From NCBI GenBank assembly GCA_017437065.1, contig JAFSBX010000076.1, positions 240,866 through 304,865 on the forward strand: a stretch of 64,000 bases of DNA, given 5' to 3'. Below the pieces are notes generated by a model. That model made no database searches, was not told the DNA's origin, and saw only the letters and a program-made list of their open reading frames with translations. Shown here piece by piece: positions 1 to 8,723 of the stretch (within the stretch, counting starts at the first letter, position 1; every line of letters starts with the position of its first letter). Made by a program: the position numbers and the translations under genes. Source of the stretch: Lachnospiraceae bacterium. GTDB taxonomy: Bacteria; Bacillota; Clostridia; Lachnospirales; Lachnospiraceae.

Positions 1-91
1 ACATCTAGTAATAAAAAAATCGAACGAAACGATATATTGTGTTTTTGTTGAAAAACCCAGAAAACATAGCAAAAGTAGGACAAAATATCCG

Positions 92-120
92 TTGATTTTA
101 TCTAAATTTATTATTATAAT
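92..120 (+). promoter_or_regulatory. Sigma-A type promoter of xerD
   Basis: TTGATT at 92-97 and TATAAT at 115-120 are separated by 17 bp, a near-consensus vegetative promoter. Transcription would start at about 127, some 50 nt before the xerD ATG. Confidence 0.7.
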
Positions 121-124
121 GGAG

Positions 125-144
125 ATTAATCGGCGTCGATTAAT
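125..144. promoter_or_regulatory. Perfect dyad at the xerD transcription start
   Basis: ATTAATCG, a 4-bp spacer GCGT, then CGATTAAT form a perfect inverted repeat with 8-bp arms. It sits over the expected +1 of the promoter just upstream, where a bound repressor would block initiation. It could also form a small hairpin at the mRNA 5' end. The cognate regulator is unknown, and it does not match the Gram-positive LexA box. Confidence 0.45.
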
Positions 145-176
145 GTAAATACCTTAATGAGGAAGGGCAGAGCCAA

Positions 177-1061
177 ATGGAGAAAGAAATTAATGCGTTC
201 ATATCATATTTACATAATGTGAAAAAGACTTCGAATAATACAGAGATGTCTTATAAAAGAGATTTGAACAAATTAAATAAGTTTTTGTTGGAGCGTAATA
301 TTTGCGAAGTATGTAAAGTTACGAGTGATGCGTTGGAATCTTATATTCTCTGTTTGGAAGAAAAAAAGTTTGCTGCCGCAACAATTTCCAGAAATATTGC
401 GTCCATTAAAGCATTTTATCATTATATGAAGAAGGAAGGCTTTGTACAGGAGGATATTTCAGAGATACTGAAAGCACCCAAAATTGAAAAGAAGATACCG
501 GAAATACTTTCCATGGATGAGGTAATCCGCCTTTTGGAACAGCCGAATGGGGATAGTCCAAAAGAAATCAGGGATAAAGCGATGCTAGAGCTTTTGTATG
601 CTACCGGTATTAGGGTGACAGAACTTATTACGCTTAAAATGTCAAATATAAATCTGCAAATGGGATTTTTGGTATGTACGGAAGGAAGTAAGGAACGTAT
701 TATTCCATTTGGAAAAGAAGCGAAAAATGCGTTAATGCGATATCTTGACGGCATAAGAGACAGTATGGTGGAAGATAAGCAGTCAGAAATTTTGTTTGCC
801 AACTGTTCAGGAAAGCCAATGAGCAGACAGGGCTTTTGGAAATTAATTAAGTTTTATGCCAAAAAGGCAGGTATTGAAGACGATATTACACCGCATACGC
901 TTCGTCATTCTTTTGCAGCACATCTGGTAGAAAATGGTGCAGATTTAAGAAGTGTACAGGAGATGTTAGGACATTCAGACATTTCCACTACGCAGGTATA
1001 TGCCAATATGAATCACAATCGTATTCGGGATGTATATGCGAAAGCACATCCAAGAAGCTGA
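177..1061 (+). CDS. xerD: Tyrosine recombinase XerD-like (chromosome dimer resolution)
   Basis: This is a 294-aa site-specific tyrosine recombinase of XerC/XerD length. Residues 1-85 form the SAM-like core-binding domain and about 110-290 the catalytic domain. The catalytic set is visible: R146 (in ATGIR), K172, H240 and R243 (HTLRHSF), H266 (LGH) and nucleophile Y275. Xer proteins resolve chromosome dimers at dif with FtsK. The start is preceded by GAGGAAGG. It is monocistronic, with its own promoter and a shared terminator against the convergent DAHP synthase. XerC, or a recombinase of another element, cannot be fully excluded, but there is no excisionase or cargo beside it. Confidence 0.88.
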   Translation: MEKEINAFISYLHNVKKTSNNTEMSYKRDLNKLNKFLLERNICEVCKVTSDALESYILCLEEKKFAAATISRNIASIKAFYHYMKKEGFVQEDISEILKAPKIEKKIPEILSMDEVIRLLEQPNGDSPKEIRDKAMLELLYATGIRVTELITLKMSNINLQMGFLVCTEGSKERIIPFGKEAKNALMRYLDGIRDSMVEDKQSEILFANCSGKPMSRQGFWKLIKFYAKKAGIEDDITPHTLRHSFAAHLVENGADLRSVQEMLGHSDISTTQVYANMNHNRIRDVYAKAHPRS

Positions 1062-1121
1062 GCTTTAAATAAAAAAAGTGCCGCTGCATTATTTGAGCAT
1101 TTGCCTATTACATAAAATAAG

Positions 1122-1180
1122 GAGCTGTTGATGAACAATGTCATTTGGATAAGACAAGGTTCATCAACAGCTCTTTATTA
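1122..1180. terminator. Bidirectional terminator between xerD and DAHP synthase
   Basis: A perfect 15-bp stem (1122-1136 with 1159-1173) has a 22-nt loop. A T-rich run follows it on the plus strand (TTTATTATT), and CTTATTTT follows on the minus strand. The two flanking genes are convergent, so it probably serves both. Confidence 0.7.
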
Positions 1181-2206
1181 TTCATATTCTGCAATATCAT
1201 AAATTAAGCGTTCGCTTGCTTCCCATCCAAGACAAGGATCAGTAATGGATTTGCCGTAAACACCGCCGCCGACTTTCTGGCAGCCGCCTTCAATATAGCT
1301 TTCAATCATGACACCCTTTACAAGGTTGTGAATATCAGCATTGAGTTTACGTGAGTGCATAACTTCTTTTACAATACGAACCTGTTGCTCATACTGTTTG
1401 TTGGAGTTGTTGTGGTTAGAGTCAATAATACAAGCAGGATTTTTTAAATCTCTTTCATTGTACAAATCAAGCAGAGTATGTAAATCTTCGTAATGATAGT
1501 TTGGAAGACTTCTGCCGTATTTGTTTACGGAACCACGAAGCACTGTGTGGGCAAGCTCATTACCGGTTGTATTTACTTCCCATCCTCTGTAAATAAAGGA
1601 GTGAGCGTGCTGTGCAGCATAAACAGAGTTTAACATAATGGAGAAGTCACCACTGGTAGGATTTTTCATACCGGCAGGAACATCAAATCCGCTGGCTGTA
1701 AGACGATGCTGCTGGTCTTCCACAGAGCGGGCACCAATTGCCACATAAGATAAAATATCGGATAAGTAGCGGTAATTTTCAGGGTAAAGCATTTCATCCG
1801 CGGCAGTAAGTCCTGATTCTTCGATAGCACGAATGTGCATCTTACGCATTGCAATCAGACCACCGAGGAAATCTTCGCCTTTTTCCGGGTCAGGCTGGTG
1901 TACAATTCCCTTATAACCATCGCCGGTAGTACGTGGTTTGTTTGTATAAATTCTAGGAATAATAATTAATTTGTCCTTTACCTGTTCATTTACTTTTGCA
2001 AGGCGATTTACATAATCACAGACAGAATCCTCATTGTCTGCGGAACAGGGACCGATAATAACGAGAAATTTGTTGCTTTCTCCTGTAAAAACTTTGCGGA
2101 TTTCTTCGTCACGTTCTGCTTTTAATGCAGCCAGTTTTTCGGGAACTGCATATTGTTCACGAATTTCTTCCGGAGTTGGAAGCTTCTTTACAAATTCAAA
2201 TGACAT
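1178..2206 (-). CDS. aroF: 3-deoxy-7-phosphoheptulonate synthase (DAHP synthase, type I)
   Basis: It catalyses PEP plus erythrose-4-phosphate to DAHP, the first step of the shikimate pathway. At 342 aa it is the length of the E. coli AroF/G/H class (type I-alpha) and has its hallmarks: IGPCSADNE, PRIYTNKPRTTGDGYKG, KNPTSGDF and a C-terminal DPCLGWE. The start at 2206 (MSFEFVKKL) is chosen because AAAGGAGT lies 7 nt upstream; an in-frame ATG ten codons earlier has no such site. It is monocistronic. Which aromatic amino acid feeds back on it cannot be told from the sequence. Confidence 0.9.
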   Translation of the reverse strand: MSFEFVKKLPTPEEIREQYAVPEKLAALKAERDEEIRKVFTGESNKFLVIIGPCSADNEDSVCDYVNRLAKVNEQVKDKLIIIPRIYTNKPRTTGDGYKGIVHQPDPEKGEDFLGGLIAMRKMHIRAIEESGLTAADEMLYPENYRYLSDILSYVAIGARSVEDQQHRLTASGFDVPAGMKNPTSGDFSIMLNSVYAAQHAHSFIYRGWEVNTTGNELAHTVLRGSVNKYGRSLPNYHYEDLHTLLDLYNERDLKNPACIIDSNHNNSNKQYEQQVRIVKEVMHSRKLNADIHNLVKGVMIESYIEGGCQKVGGGVYGKSITDPCLGWEASERLIYDIAEYE

Positions 2207-2349
2207 TTTATAGACTCCTTTTGTATATTTATTCATGTTTATTTGCTCAAAACAAAATAATTATAATATAGAAGTCATAAAAGCGCAAGAAAACTTAAAT
2301 ATGCGGTGTCGACGAAGTAACGTTGTCGGAGACGTAAGAATGGTTTTTC

Positions 2350-3717
2350 TTAGGTGCATTGAGTGGTTGGGTGGATATAATGCTTTACAAAAGCAATTTC
2401 CATTAAGGTAATCGTAAGTTCACTTGCCAGAAGTCCCCACATATATCCTTTTATTCCAAATGCCGGAATAAAGAAAAAAACAAAGAAAAGCCGTATGAGA
2501 AGACCTGTTACATTACAGAAAAAAGTAGTGCCGGCTTTTCCGAGTCCATGCAATATGCTGGACATAGTGGAGGAAATATAAAGGAATGGACAGATAAAAC
2601 TTAATGTCAGGATAAAGGAACCGGCAAAGGGGCTGTCAAAGAGTAAATTTCCGAGAGATTTTCCAAAAAGTAAGAAAAAGAGTGTACAAAAAATTCCAAA
2701 CAGCGAGCAGAAAAGAATGGACTTTTCTACTGCTTTTTTTATTTTTGTAAAATTTTTGCTGCTTTCGGCCTCTGAAATAATCGGCAGAAGCAAAACAGAG
2801 ACAGAATTTGTAAGGGCACAGGGAAACAGAATAAGCGGAAGCGCCATACCGCTTAATATTCCATAAATGCTTAGTGCATCGGAATTGGACAGACCAAACA
2901 ATTGAAGTCTGGAAGGAATATATACAGCTTCAATGCTTTGTAAAATATTTACGACAATCCGGTTTGCACTAAGAGGAACTGCCAGGGAAAGAATTTGTTT
3001 TGCGGTAGTAAAAACCTTTCCCGAAGGCGAAACTATGTAGGTGGAGGCTGCTTTCACCAAAGTATCACCTAAGTATTTGGTAGAAAAGCGTATAAATACC
3101 ATAACCCCGGAAATTATGAACGAAAAAACTTCACCAATTAATAAGCCGATCAAAGCAAGTGCGATGGAAGGTGGATTATTCTTGGAATAAAACAGGTGGT
3201 AAATCAGGTAAACAGAGCCAACTCTGGCAAACTGTTCTGCAAGTTGTGTGATTGCAGGAACAGAGGTTTTCTGTACACCATAGTAATATCCGTTAATGCA
3301 GGAGTGGAGTGCACCAAATGGCAGGGAGAGGGCAAAAATCCGAAGAAGTGGTGCACATCGTATTTCCATCAACATTGTTTCTGCCAGAAAGTTTGAATTT
3401 ATATAAATAAAGGCAGAGCAGACCGCAGACAGAAAGCCTGAAATGAGTATTCCCGTGTATAAAACCCGAAGAGAAGTTTTATAATCATGAGTAGTAGGTT
3501 CACTGGCGACAAATTTGGAAATTGCAGTTTGTATGGTGGAACAACTGATAGAATAGGAAAGAGCCATAACAGGAGAGATTAGCTGATATACACCCATGCC
3601 TTCTTCGCCGAATACATGACTCATAAATATGCGGTAAAAAAAGCCGATAACACGGCTGACCAGACCGGTCAAAGTTAAAATAAAAGTGCCTTTAATAAGA
3701 GAATTTCGTAAACGCAT
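2350..3717 (-). CDS. SpoVB-like polysaccharide/lipid flippase (MOP superfamily)
   Basis: This 455-aa protein is strongly hydrophobic throughout, consistent with about 12-14 membrane segments. The N-terminus (RNSLIKGTFILTLTGLVSRV, then GFFYR and FGEEGMGVYQL) is typical of stage V sporulation protein B and related MurJ/Wzx-type exporters of the MOP fold. Such proteins flip lipid-linked precursors, and SpoVB is needed for spore cortex assembly. It is divergent from nifS with its own upstream region. Clostridia carry several paralogues, so the exact role (cortex or another polysaccharide) is uncertain. Confidence 0.75.
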   Translation of the reverse strand: MRLRNSLIKGTFILTLTGLVSRVIGFFYRIFMSHVFGEEGMGVYQLISPVMALSYSISCSTIQTAISKFVASEPTTHDYKTSLRVLYTGILISGFLSAVCSAFIYINSNFLAETMLMEIRCAPLLRIFALSLPFGALHSCINGYYYGVQKTSVPAITQLAEQFARVGSVYLIYHLFYSKNNPPSIALALIGLLIGEVFSFIISGVMVFIRFSTKYLGDTLVKAASTYIVSPSGKVFTTAKQILSLAVPLSANRIVVNILQSIEAVYIPSRLQLFGLSNSDALSIYGILSGMALPLILFPCALTNSVSVLLLPIISEAESSKNFTKIKKAVEKSILFCSLFGIFCTLFFLLFGKSLGNLLFDSPFAGSFILTLSFICPFLYISSTMSSILHGLGKAGTTFFCNVTGLLIRLFFVFFFIPAFGIKGYMWGLLASELTITLMEIAFVKHYIHPTTQCT

Positions 3718-3764
3718 AGAGTACCTTAGATAGTATTATTGATAATTATATGCAAAGCGTATTA

Positions 3765-3793
3765 TTGACAGAACATTACTACAATGATATATT
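3765..3793 (+). promoter_or_regulatory. Promoter of the nifS-nifU-mnmA operon
   Basis: TTGACA (3765-3770) and TATATT (3788-3793) are 17 bp apart. The predicted start near 3800 leaves a leader of about 165 nt before nifS. Confidence 0.65.
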
Positions 3794-3886
3794 AAAACAT
3801 ATAATTCCTATAGAAACAGTATGAAAATACTCAAATGTAGTGAGAAGCCAAGGAGAATTTGTGCGAGCCAAGTGGTGGAAATTGAG

Positions 3887-3937
3887 GAGAATGCGAGGCA
3901 TTCTCTTAGAATCGTCGCTGCCGGGCGACGATTTTTT
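3887..3937 (+). terminator. Leader hairpin and intrinsic terminator upstream of nifS
   Basis: Two hairpins lie in the nifS leader. The first is GAGAATGC/GCATTCTC (3887-3894 with 3898-3905). The second is a GC-rich 8-bp stem (3911-3918 with 3925-3932) followed by six T residues. The second looks like a genuine intrinsic terminator between the promoter at 3765 and the gene, suggesting premature termination in the leader. No gene upstream on this strand needs a terminator, because the neighbour is divergent. Confidence 0.6.
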
Positions 3938-3967
3938 GCAAGGAAATAGAAAGGCAGGATTTTATAT

Positions 3968-5149
3968 ATGGAAAAAGTGATTTATTTAGATAATGCAGCA
4001 ACGACAAAGACCGCACCGGAAGTAGTGGAAGCCATGCTTCCTTATTTTACAGAATATTATGGAAATCCCAGCAGTATTTATTCTGTGGGTGCAGAAGCAA
4101 AAAAAGCATTAAATCAGGCGAGAGAAACGATTGCGGAAACACTTTCTGCATCTTCCAATGAAATATATTTTACGGCAGGAGGTTCAGAAGCGGATAACTG
4201 GGCGATAAAAGCCACTGCGGAGGCGTATGCATCAAAAGGAAAACATATGATTACCTCGGCAATTGAACATCATGCGGTACTTCATACTTGTCAGTATTTA
4301 GAGAAAAACGGTTTTGAAGTAACTTATGTAGGAGTGGATGAAAATGGAATTATTAAACTTGATGAATTAAAAGCGGCAATACGACCGGATACAATTTTGA
4401 TTTCTGTGATGTTTGCCAATAATGAAATTGGTACGATACAGCCTGTGAAAGAAATAGGTGAAATTGCAAAAGCCCATGGAATTTTATTTCATACGGATGC
4501 CGTGCAAGCATACGGACAAATTCCAATTCATGTGGATGAATATCATATTGATATGTTAAGTGCCAGCGGACACAAACTAAACGGACCGAAAGGAATTGGT
4601 TTTTTATATATCCGAAAAGGCGTAAAAAGCCGTTCTTTTGTACATGGAGGACAGCAGGAGCGAGGACGAAGGGCGGGTACGGAAAATGTTCCCGGAGCAG
4701 TTGGGTTTGCGGCTGCTGCAAAAAGAGCTTTTGCAAAGCTGGAAGAAAGAGTGGAGCAGGAAAAGAAACTTAGAGATTACCTGATGGAGCGGATAGAAAA
4801 AGAAATTCCGTATTGCAGGCTGAATGGAGACAGGGAAAAGAGGCTGCCAAATAATGTAAACTTTAGTTTTCAGTTTATAGAGGGGGAAGCTCTTCTGATT
4901 ATGTTGGATATGAAAGGAATTTGCGCATCCAGCGGCTCTGCATGTACTTCCGGTTCACTGGACCCGTCGCATGTGCTACTGGCAATAGGACTGCCACATG
5001 AAATTGCACATGGTTCCTTACGACTCACGGTATCGGAAGAAAATACGATGGAAGAAATGGATAAAGTTGTAAATGAGGTAAAAGCAGTTGTGGAGAGATT
5101 GCGTGCCATGTCACCATTGTATGAAGATTTTTGTAAATCAAAAGAATAG
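3968..5149 (+). CDS. nifS: Cysteine desulfurase (NifS/IscS family)
   Basis: A PLP enzyme of 393 aa that removes sulfur from cysteine as an enzyme persulfide for Fe-S cluster and thio-tRNA synthesis. The PLP lysine is K203 in SASGHKLNGPKG. The catalytic cysteine is C326 in CASSGSACTSG, the class I long-loop arrangement. The N-terminal YLDNAATT motif is intact. It is followed by nifU and mnmA on the same strand, a common Clostridia arrangement that links sulfur donor, scaffold and tRNA thiolase. A leader terminator precedes it. Confidence 0.93.
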   Translation: MEKVIYLDNAATTKTAPEVVEAMLPYFTEYYGNPSSIYSVGAEAKKALNQARETIAETLSASSNEIYFTAGGSEADNWAIKATAEAYASKGKHMITSAIEHHAVLHTCQYLEKNGFEVTYVGVDENGIIKLDELKAAIRPDTILISVMFANNEIGTIQPVKEIGEIAKAHGILFHTDAVQAYGQIPIHVDEYHIDMLSASGHKLNGPKGIGFLYIRKGVKSRSFVHGGQQERGRRAGTENVPGAVGFAAAAKRAFAKLEERVEQEKKLRDYLMERIEKEIPYCRLNGDREKRLPNNVNFSFQFIEGEALLIMLDMKGICASSGSACTSGSLDPSHVLLAIGLPHEIAHGSLRLTVSEENTMEEMDKVVNEVKAVVERLRAMSPLYEDFCKSKE

Positions 5150-5248
5150 TTTGGTTAAAGAATATATTTGAATTGGATGAGAATCTGAGAAAGCAGTGGA
5201 CAATTATGATGCAAATTAGAAATTTAGGTAGAATTTGGAGGAAGAATC

Positions 5249-5689
5249 ATGTATAGTGATAAAGTGATGGACCATTTTTCCAATCCGAGAAATATGGGCG
5301 AAATAGAAAATGCAAGCGGTGTAGGTACGGTAGGAAATGCCAAGTGCGGAGATATTATGAGAATGTATCTTGACATTGATGAAAATCATATGATCCGTGA
5401 CTGTAAGTTTAAGACCTTTGGCTGTGGTGCGGCTGTGGCAACGAGCAGTATGGCAACGGAGCTGGTAAAAGGAAAAACAGTACAGCAGGCATTGGAAGTA
5501 ACTAACAAGGCAGTTATGGAAGCACTTGACGGACTTCCACCGGTAAAGGTACACTGTTCTTTGCTTGCAGAAGAAGCAATACACGCAGCACTTTGGGATT
5601 ATGCAGAGAAAAATCACATTACGATAGAAGGACTGCAAAAACCAAAGTCTGACATCCATGAAGGTGAAGAAGAGGAAGATGAATATTAA
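5249..5689 (+). CDS. nifU: Fe-S cluster scaffold NifU/IscU-like
   Basis: A 146-aa scaffold with the three ligand cysteines C33 (NAKCGD), C59 (TFGCGAA) and C103 ([10 protein letters not shown]), plus the conserved D35. It receives sulfur from the upstream desulfurase and assembles a transient cluster. Only the N-terminal NifU domain is present; the tail is acidic (GEEEEDEY). AGGAAG precedes the ATG. The last codons overlap the mnmA start, implying translational coupling. Confidence 0.92.
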   Translation: MYSDKVMDHFSNPRNMGEIENASGVGTVGNAKCGDIMRMYLDIDENHMIRDCKFKTFGCGAAVATSSMATELVKGKTVQQALEVTNKAVMEALDGLPPVKVHCSLLAEEAIHAALWDYAEKNHITIEGLQKPKSDIHEGEEEEDEY

Positions 5690-6764
5690 AAATAAAAAAG
5701 TAGTAGTAGGTATGTCCGGAGGAGTGGATTCCTCTGTGGCAGCCCTGCTTTTAAAAGAACAGGGATATGATGTGGTCGGTGTGACCATGCAGATCTGGCA
5801 GGATGAGGACGCCTGCAGCATTGAGGAAAACGGAGGATGCTGCGGGCTTTCTGCCGTGGATGATGCCAGGAAAGTAGCAGAAAAGCTGGATATTCCGTAT
5901 TATGTAATGAATTTTAAGAAAGAGTTTAAAGAAAACGTCATGGATTATTTTGTGGAGGAATATTTAAGAGGTCATACTCCTAATCCATGTATCGCGTGTA
6001 ACCGTTATGTAAAATGGGAATCTTTATTAAAACGCAGTCTGGAAATCGGTGCGGATTTTATTGCCACCGGACACTATGCCAGAATTGAGAGGCTTTCCAA
6101 CGGAAGATATGCTATCCGAAATTCAGTGACGGCAGCAAAAGACCAGACTTATGCACTTTATAATTTAACCCAGCATCAGCTGGCACATACGTTGATGCCT
6201 GTGGGAGCTTATCCGAAAGATGAAATCCGTAAAATGGCGGAGGAGGCAGGACTGCCCATTGCCAACAAACCGGACAGTCAGGAAATCTGTTTTGTGCCGG
6301 ATAACGATTATGCCGGTTTTATCGAGAGAGAGGCAAAGACAAAAGTGCCGGGACCGGGAAATTTTGTAACCAAAGATGGTATTATTTTAGGACAGCATAA
6401 AGGAATTACGCATTACACAATCGGGCAGCGTAAGGGCTTGAATCTTGCCATGGGACACCCGGTGTTTGTAACGGAAATCCGTCCGGAAACAGATGAAGTT
6501 GTAATCGGGGAGCATGAAGATGTATTTTCTACAGAATTGGACTGTAATAGGTTGAATTTCATGTCGATTGCAGATTTGGAACAGCCGAGAAAAGTATTGG
6601 CGAAGATACGCTATGCACACAAAGGAACGATGTGTACGATTGAAAAGACAGGGGAAGATACCGTGCATTGTACTTTTGATGAGCCGGTGCGTGCCGTGAC
6701 AAAAGGACAGGCAGTTGTATTTTATGACGGAGAATTTGTGCTGGGCGGCGGAACAATTATTTAA
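5679..6764 (+). CDS. mnmA: tRNA-specific 2-thiouridylase MnmA
   Basis: MnmA forms 2-thiouridine at wobble U34 of Glu, Gln and Lys tRNAs, using persulfide sulfur and ATP. The 361-aa protein has the PP-loop GMSGGVDSS at residues 11-19 and the catalytic pair C104 (NPCIACN) and C204 (SQEICFVPD). The start at 5679 (MNIKNKK) is preferred: GAGGAAG lies directly upstream, while an ATG seven codons earlier lies well inside nifU. The 11-nt overlap with nifU implies coupled translation with the sulfur relay. Confidence 0.93.
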   Translation: MNIKNKKVVVGMSGGVDSSVAALLLKEQGYDVVGVTMQIWQDEDACSIEENGGCCGLSAVDDARKVAEKLDIPYYVMNFKKEFKENVMDYFVEEYLRGHTPNPCIACNRYVKWESLLKRSLEIGADFIATGHYARIERLSNGRYAIRNSVTAAKDQTYALYNLTQHQLAHTLMPVGAYPKDEIRKMAEEAGLPIANKPDSQEICFVPDNDYAGFIEREAKTKVPGPGNFVTKDGIILGQHKGITHYTIGQRKGLNLAMGHPVFVTEIRPETDEVVIGEHEDVFSTELDCNRLNFMSIADLEQPRKVLAKIRYAHKGTMCTIEKTGEDTVHCTFDEPVRAVTKGQAVVFYDGEFVLGGGTII

Positions 6765-6872
6765 GGCAGGGTAACGTATTTGCAAACGGATAAAGGAAGA
6801 AATTACCGATAGAAACGGAAAAAAGAACCTGTCAATGTTAATAAGAGGGAAAACGGCGGAAAGAGGAACGGA

Positions 6873-7535
6873 ATGAAAATAGCAGTAATTGAAGATGAAG
6901 CAGAAATACGGGCAGAACTGGAAAAACTGTTGAAACGATACGGATATGATGTGTTCTGTGTAGAAGATTTCACAAAAACAATCGAAGATATGGAAAGAGA
7001 AAATCCGAATTTAATTCTATTGGATATTCACCTTCCATACAAGGATGGTTTTTGTATTTGTCGTGAAATTCGTGAAAAAATGACAAATCCGATTATTATG
7101 CTCACCTCCCAGAACAGTGATTTGGAAGAAGTCATGAGCCTGCAGGCCGGTGCAGATGATTTTGTAGGAAAACCATATAATCCGCAAGTGCTTCTTGCAC
7201 ATATAGAAGCAGTATTGAAGCGTAGCGGTGCAGGAATGGACAGCAATCGTACTTCTTACAAGAATGTTACACTTGACAGCGGAAGAGGTGTTTTGGAATA
7301 TAATGGAACACGGGCAGAGCTTACCAAAAACGAAATACGTATTTTGAATCTGCTTATGAAAAAGCCGGGAGAGATTGTTTCCAGAGAAGAAATCATGGAA
7401 GAACTTTGGCAGGACGGACAATTCGTGGATGAAAATACATTGAACGTAAATATTATGCGACTGAGGAAAAAGTTGACAGAAATGGGACTGGAAGACTTTC
7501 TGGAAACAAAGAGGGGAATGGGATATCGGATATGA
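6873..7535 (+). CDS. OmpR-family response regulator (BceR-type)
   Basis: A 220-aa regulator with a receiver domain (phospho-acceptor D51 in LLDIHLP, acidic pair E7-D8, K in VGKPYNP) and a C-terminal winged-helix domain ending in KRGMGYRI. It overlaps the downstream kinase by ATGA. With the short kinase and the FtsX-type ABC transporter that follow, the layout matches BceR-like regulators that sense cell-wall peptide antibiotics through flux via the transporter. The probable target is the region between the kinase and the ATPase gene (8550-8723). Confidence 0.87.
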   Translation: MKIAVIEDEAEIRAELEKLLKRYGYDVFCVEDFTKTIEDMERENPNLILLDIHLPYKDGFCICREIREKMTNPIIMLTSQNSDLEEVMSLQAGADDFVGKPYNPQVLLAHIEAVLKRSGAGMDSNRTSYKNVTLDSGRGVLEYNGTRAELTKNEIRILNLLMKKPGEIVSREEIMEELWQDGQFVDENTLNVNIMRLRKKLTEMGLEDFLETKRGMGYRI

Positions 7536-8548
7536 ATTTTATAGAATATGCAAAGGATAAGGGAAAATACATAGTGGTACTCCTGTTGTCGGATTTGACA
7601 GCAGGAGTTTTTCTCTGTCTGATTGATGTACGTAAAATTTTCATATTATTTGGAATGATTTTGTGGCTGGTGCCGTTTCTGATTGTTTTCGCAGTGGAAT
7701 TTGTGCAGAAAAGGAAATATTACAATTACGTGGAAGACAGAGTGAATGCACTGAATGAGAAGTCGCTGTTATCTGAATTGATAGAAAAGCCTGATTTTTT
7801 AGAAGGAAAAATTATGTATTCTATTTTAAAGGAAACAAACAAATACATGAACGATAAACTTTCAAAATATGAGCAATCGGAAAAAGAATATAAAGAATAT
7901 GTGGAGATGTGGGTACACGAGATAAAAACGCCACTGACACTAATGGGACTTTTGATAGAAAATAACAGGACGGAAGAAATGCGCCGGATAGAGAAAGAGG
8001 TAAAACAGGTGGATCATCTGGTGGAACAGGCTCTTTTTTATGCCAGAAGTAATTCTTTGGACAGGGATTTTCAGATAAAGCAGATAACTTTGGAAGAAAT
8101 TGTAACAAAGACTTTAAAAAAGAATGCAAAAGTAATGATAAGCACGAAAACGACCGTACAAATGGAGGGGCTGTCGGTTTCTGTTTATGCAGACAGTAAA
8201 TGGATGGAATTCATTTTGGGGCAGATAATATCTAATTCTATTAAATACAAAAAAGCAGAAGAAGTACTGAAACTACAGTTTCGGGGAACTAAGTTGCCGG
8301 ATGGAGTACGGCTGGAAATAGAAGATAATGGAATCGGTATTTGTGAAAATGATTTGGAAAGAATTTTCGATAAAGGTTTTACTGGAGTAAACGGCAGAAA
8401 TTATGCCAGAACAACAGGAATTGGTCTGTATCTTTGTAAAAAAATGTGCAGGAAAATGAATCTGGGAATAGAAGCTTTTTCAAAAGAAGGAGAAGGCACC
8501 AAAATGGTTCTTATTTTTCCAAAAAACAGTATGATTGAAAATGTGTAA
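7532..8548 (+). CDS. Intramembrane-sensing histidine kinase (BceS-type)
   Basis: A 338-aa kinase with two closely spaced membrane helices (about 13-30 and 35-57) and no extracellular sensor domain, the hallmark of BceS-like kinases that read the state of a partner transporter. The phospho-acceptor is H129 in WVHEIKTPLT. N, G1 and G2 boxes follow (SNSIKY, DNGIGI, GIGLYL). The start overlaps the regulator stop by 4 nt. The following genes encode the cognate ABC transporter. Confidence 0.88.
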   Translation: MNFIEYAKDKGKYIVVLLLSDLTAGVFLCLIDVRKIFILFGMILWLVPFLIVFAVEFVQKRKYYNYVEDRVNALNEKSLLSELIEKPDFLEGKIMYSILKETNKYMNDKLSKYEQSEKEYKEYVEMWVHEIKTPLTLMGLLIENNRTEEMRRIEKEVKQVDHLVEQALFYARSNSLDRDFQIKQITLEEIVTKTLKKNAKVMISTKTTVQMEGLSVSVYADSKWMEFILGQIISNSIKYKKAEEVLKLQFRGTKLPDGVRLEIEDNGIGICENDLERIFDKGFTGVNGRNYARTTGIGLYLCKKMCRKMNLGIEAFSKEGEGTKMVLIFPKNSMIENV

Positions 8549-8609
8549 AATAACAAAAATGTAAGAAAAGTGTTAGCTAAATGAATAGGAACTGCTTTTG
8601 AGACTGTGG

Positions 8610-8679
8610 TATAACATATCTAGTACAACGAATAATAAGTAAATGACACTTTGACTTGCCTGATTATTCGTTGTACTAG
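8610..8679 (+). promoter_or_regulatory. Long perfect inverted repeat in the bceA-like 5' region
   Basis: A perfect 17-bp inverted repeat (8620-8636 with 8663-8679) is separated by 26 bp. A TATAAC -10-like element (8610-8615) sits immediately upstream, so the repeat would lie in the early transcribed region of the transporter operon. It could be a large operator (for example two regulator sites) or an mRNA hairpin. There is no T-tract, so it is not an ordinary terminator. BceR operators in Bacilli are shorter. Confidence 0.6.
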
Positions 8680-8723
8680 AATAAATGAGGCGGGAAAATG
8701 ACAGCTTCGGAATGGAGAAAACA

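Noticed and set aside
19-32. LexA-type box upstream of xerD
   Set aside because: The CGAACGAAAC segment lacks the second half of the Gram-positive LexA palindrome.
3800-3967. T-box or known riboswitch upstream of nifS
   Set aside because: No T-box sequence or specifier-like stem was found; only a hairpin and a terminator can be supported.
4353-4736. Long minus-strand frame inside nifS, and similar ones inside pgk, rnr and gpmI
   Set aside because: They lie entirely inside strongly supported genes, lack ribosome binding sites and have no recognisable protein features.
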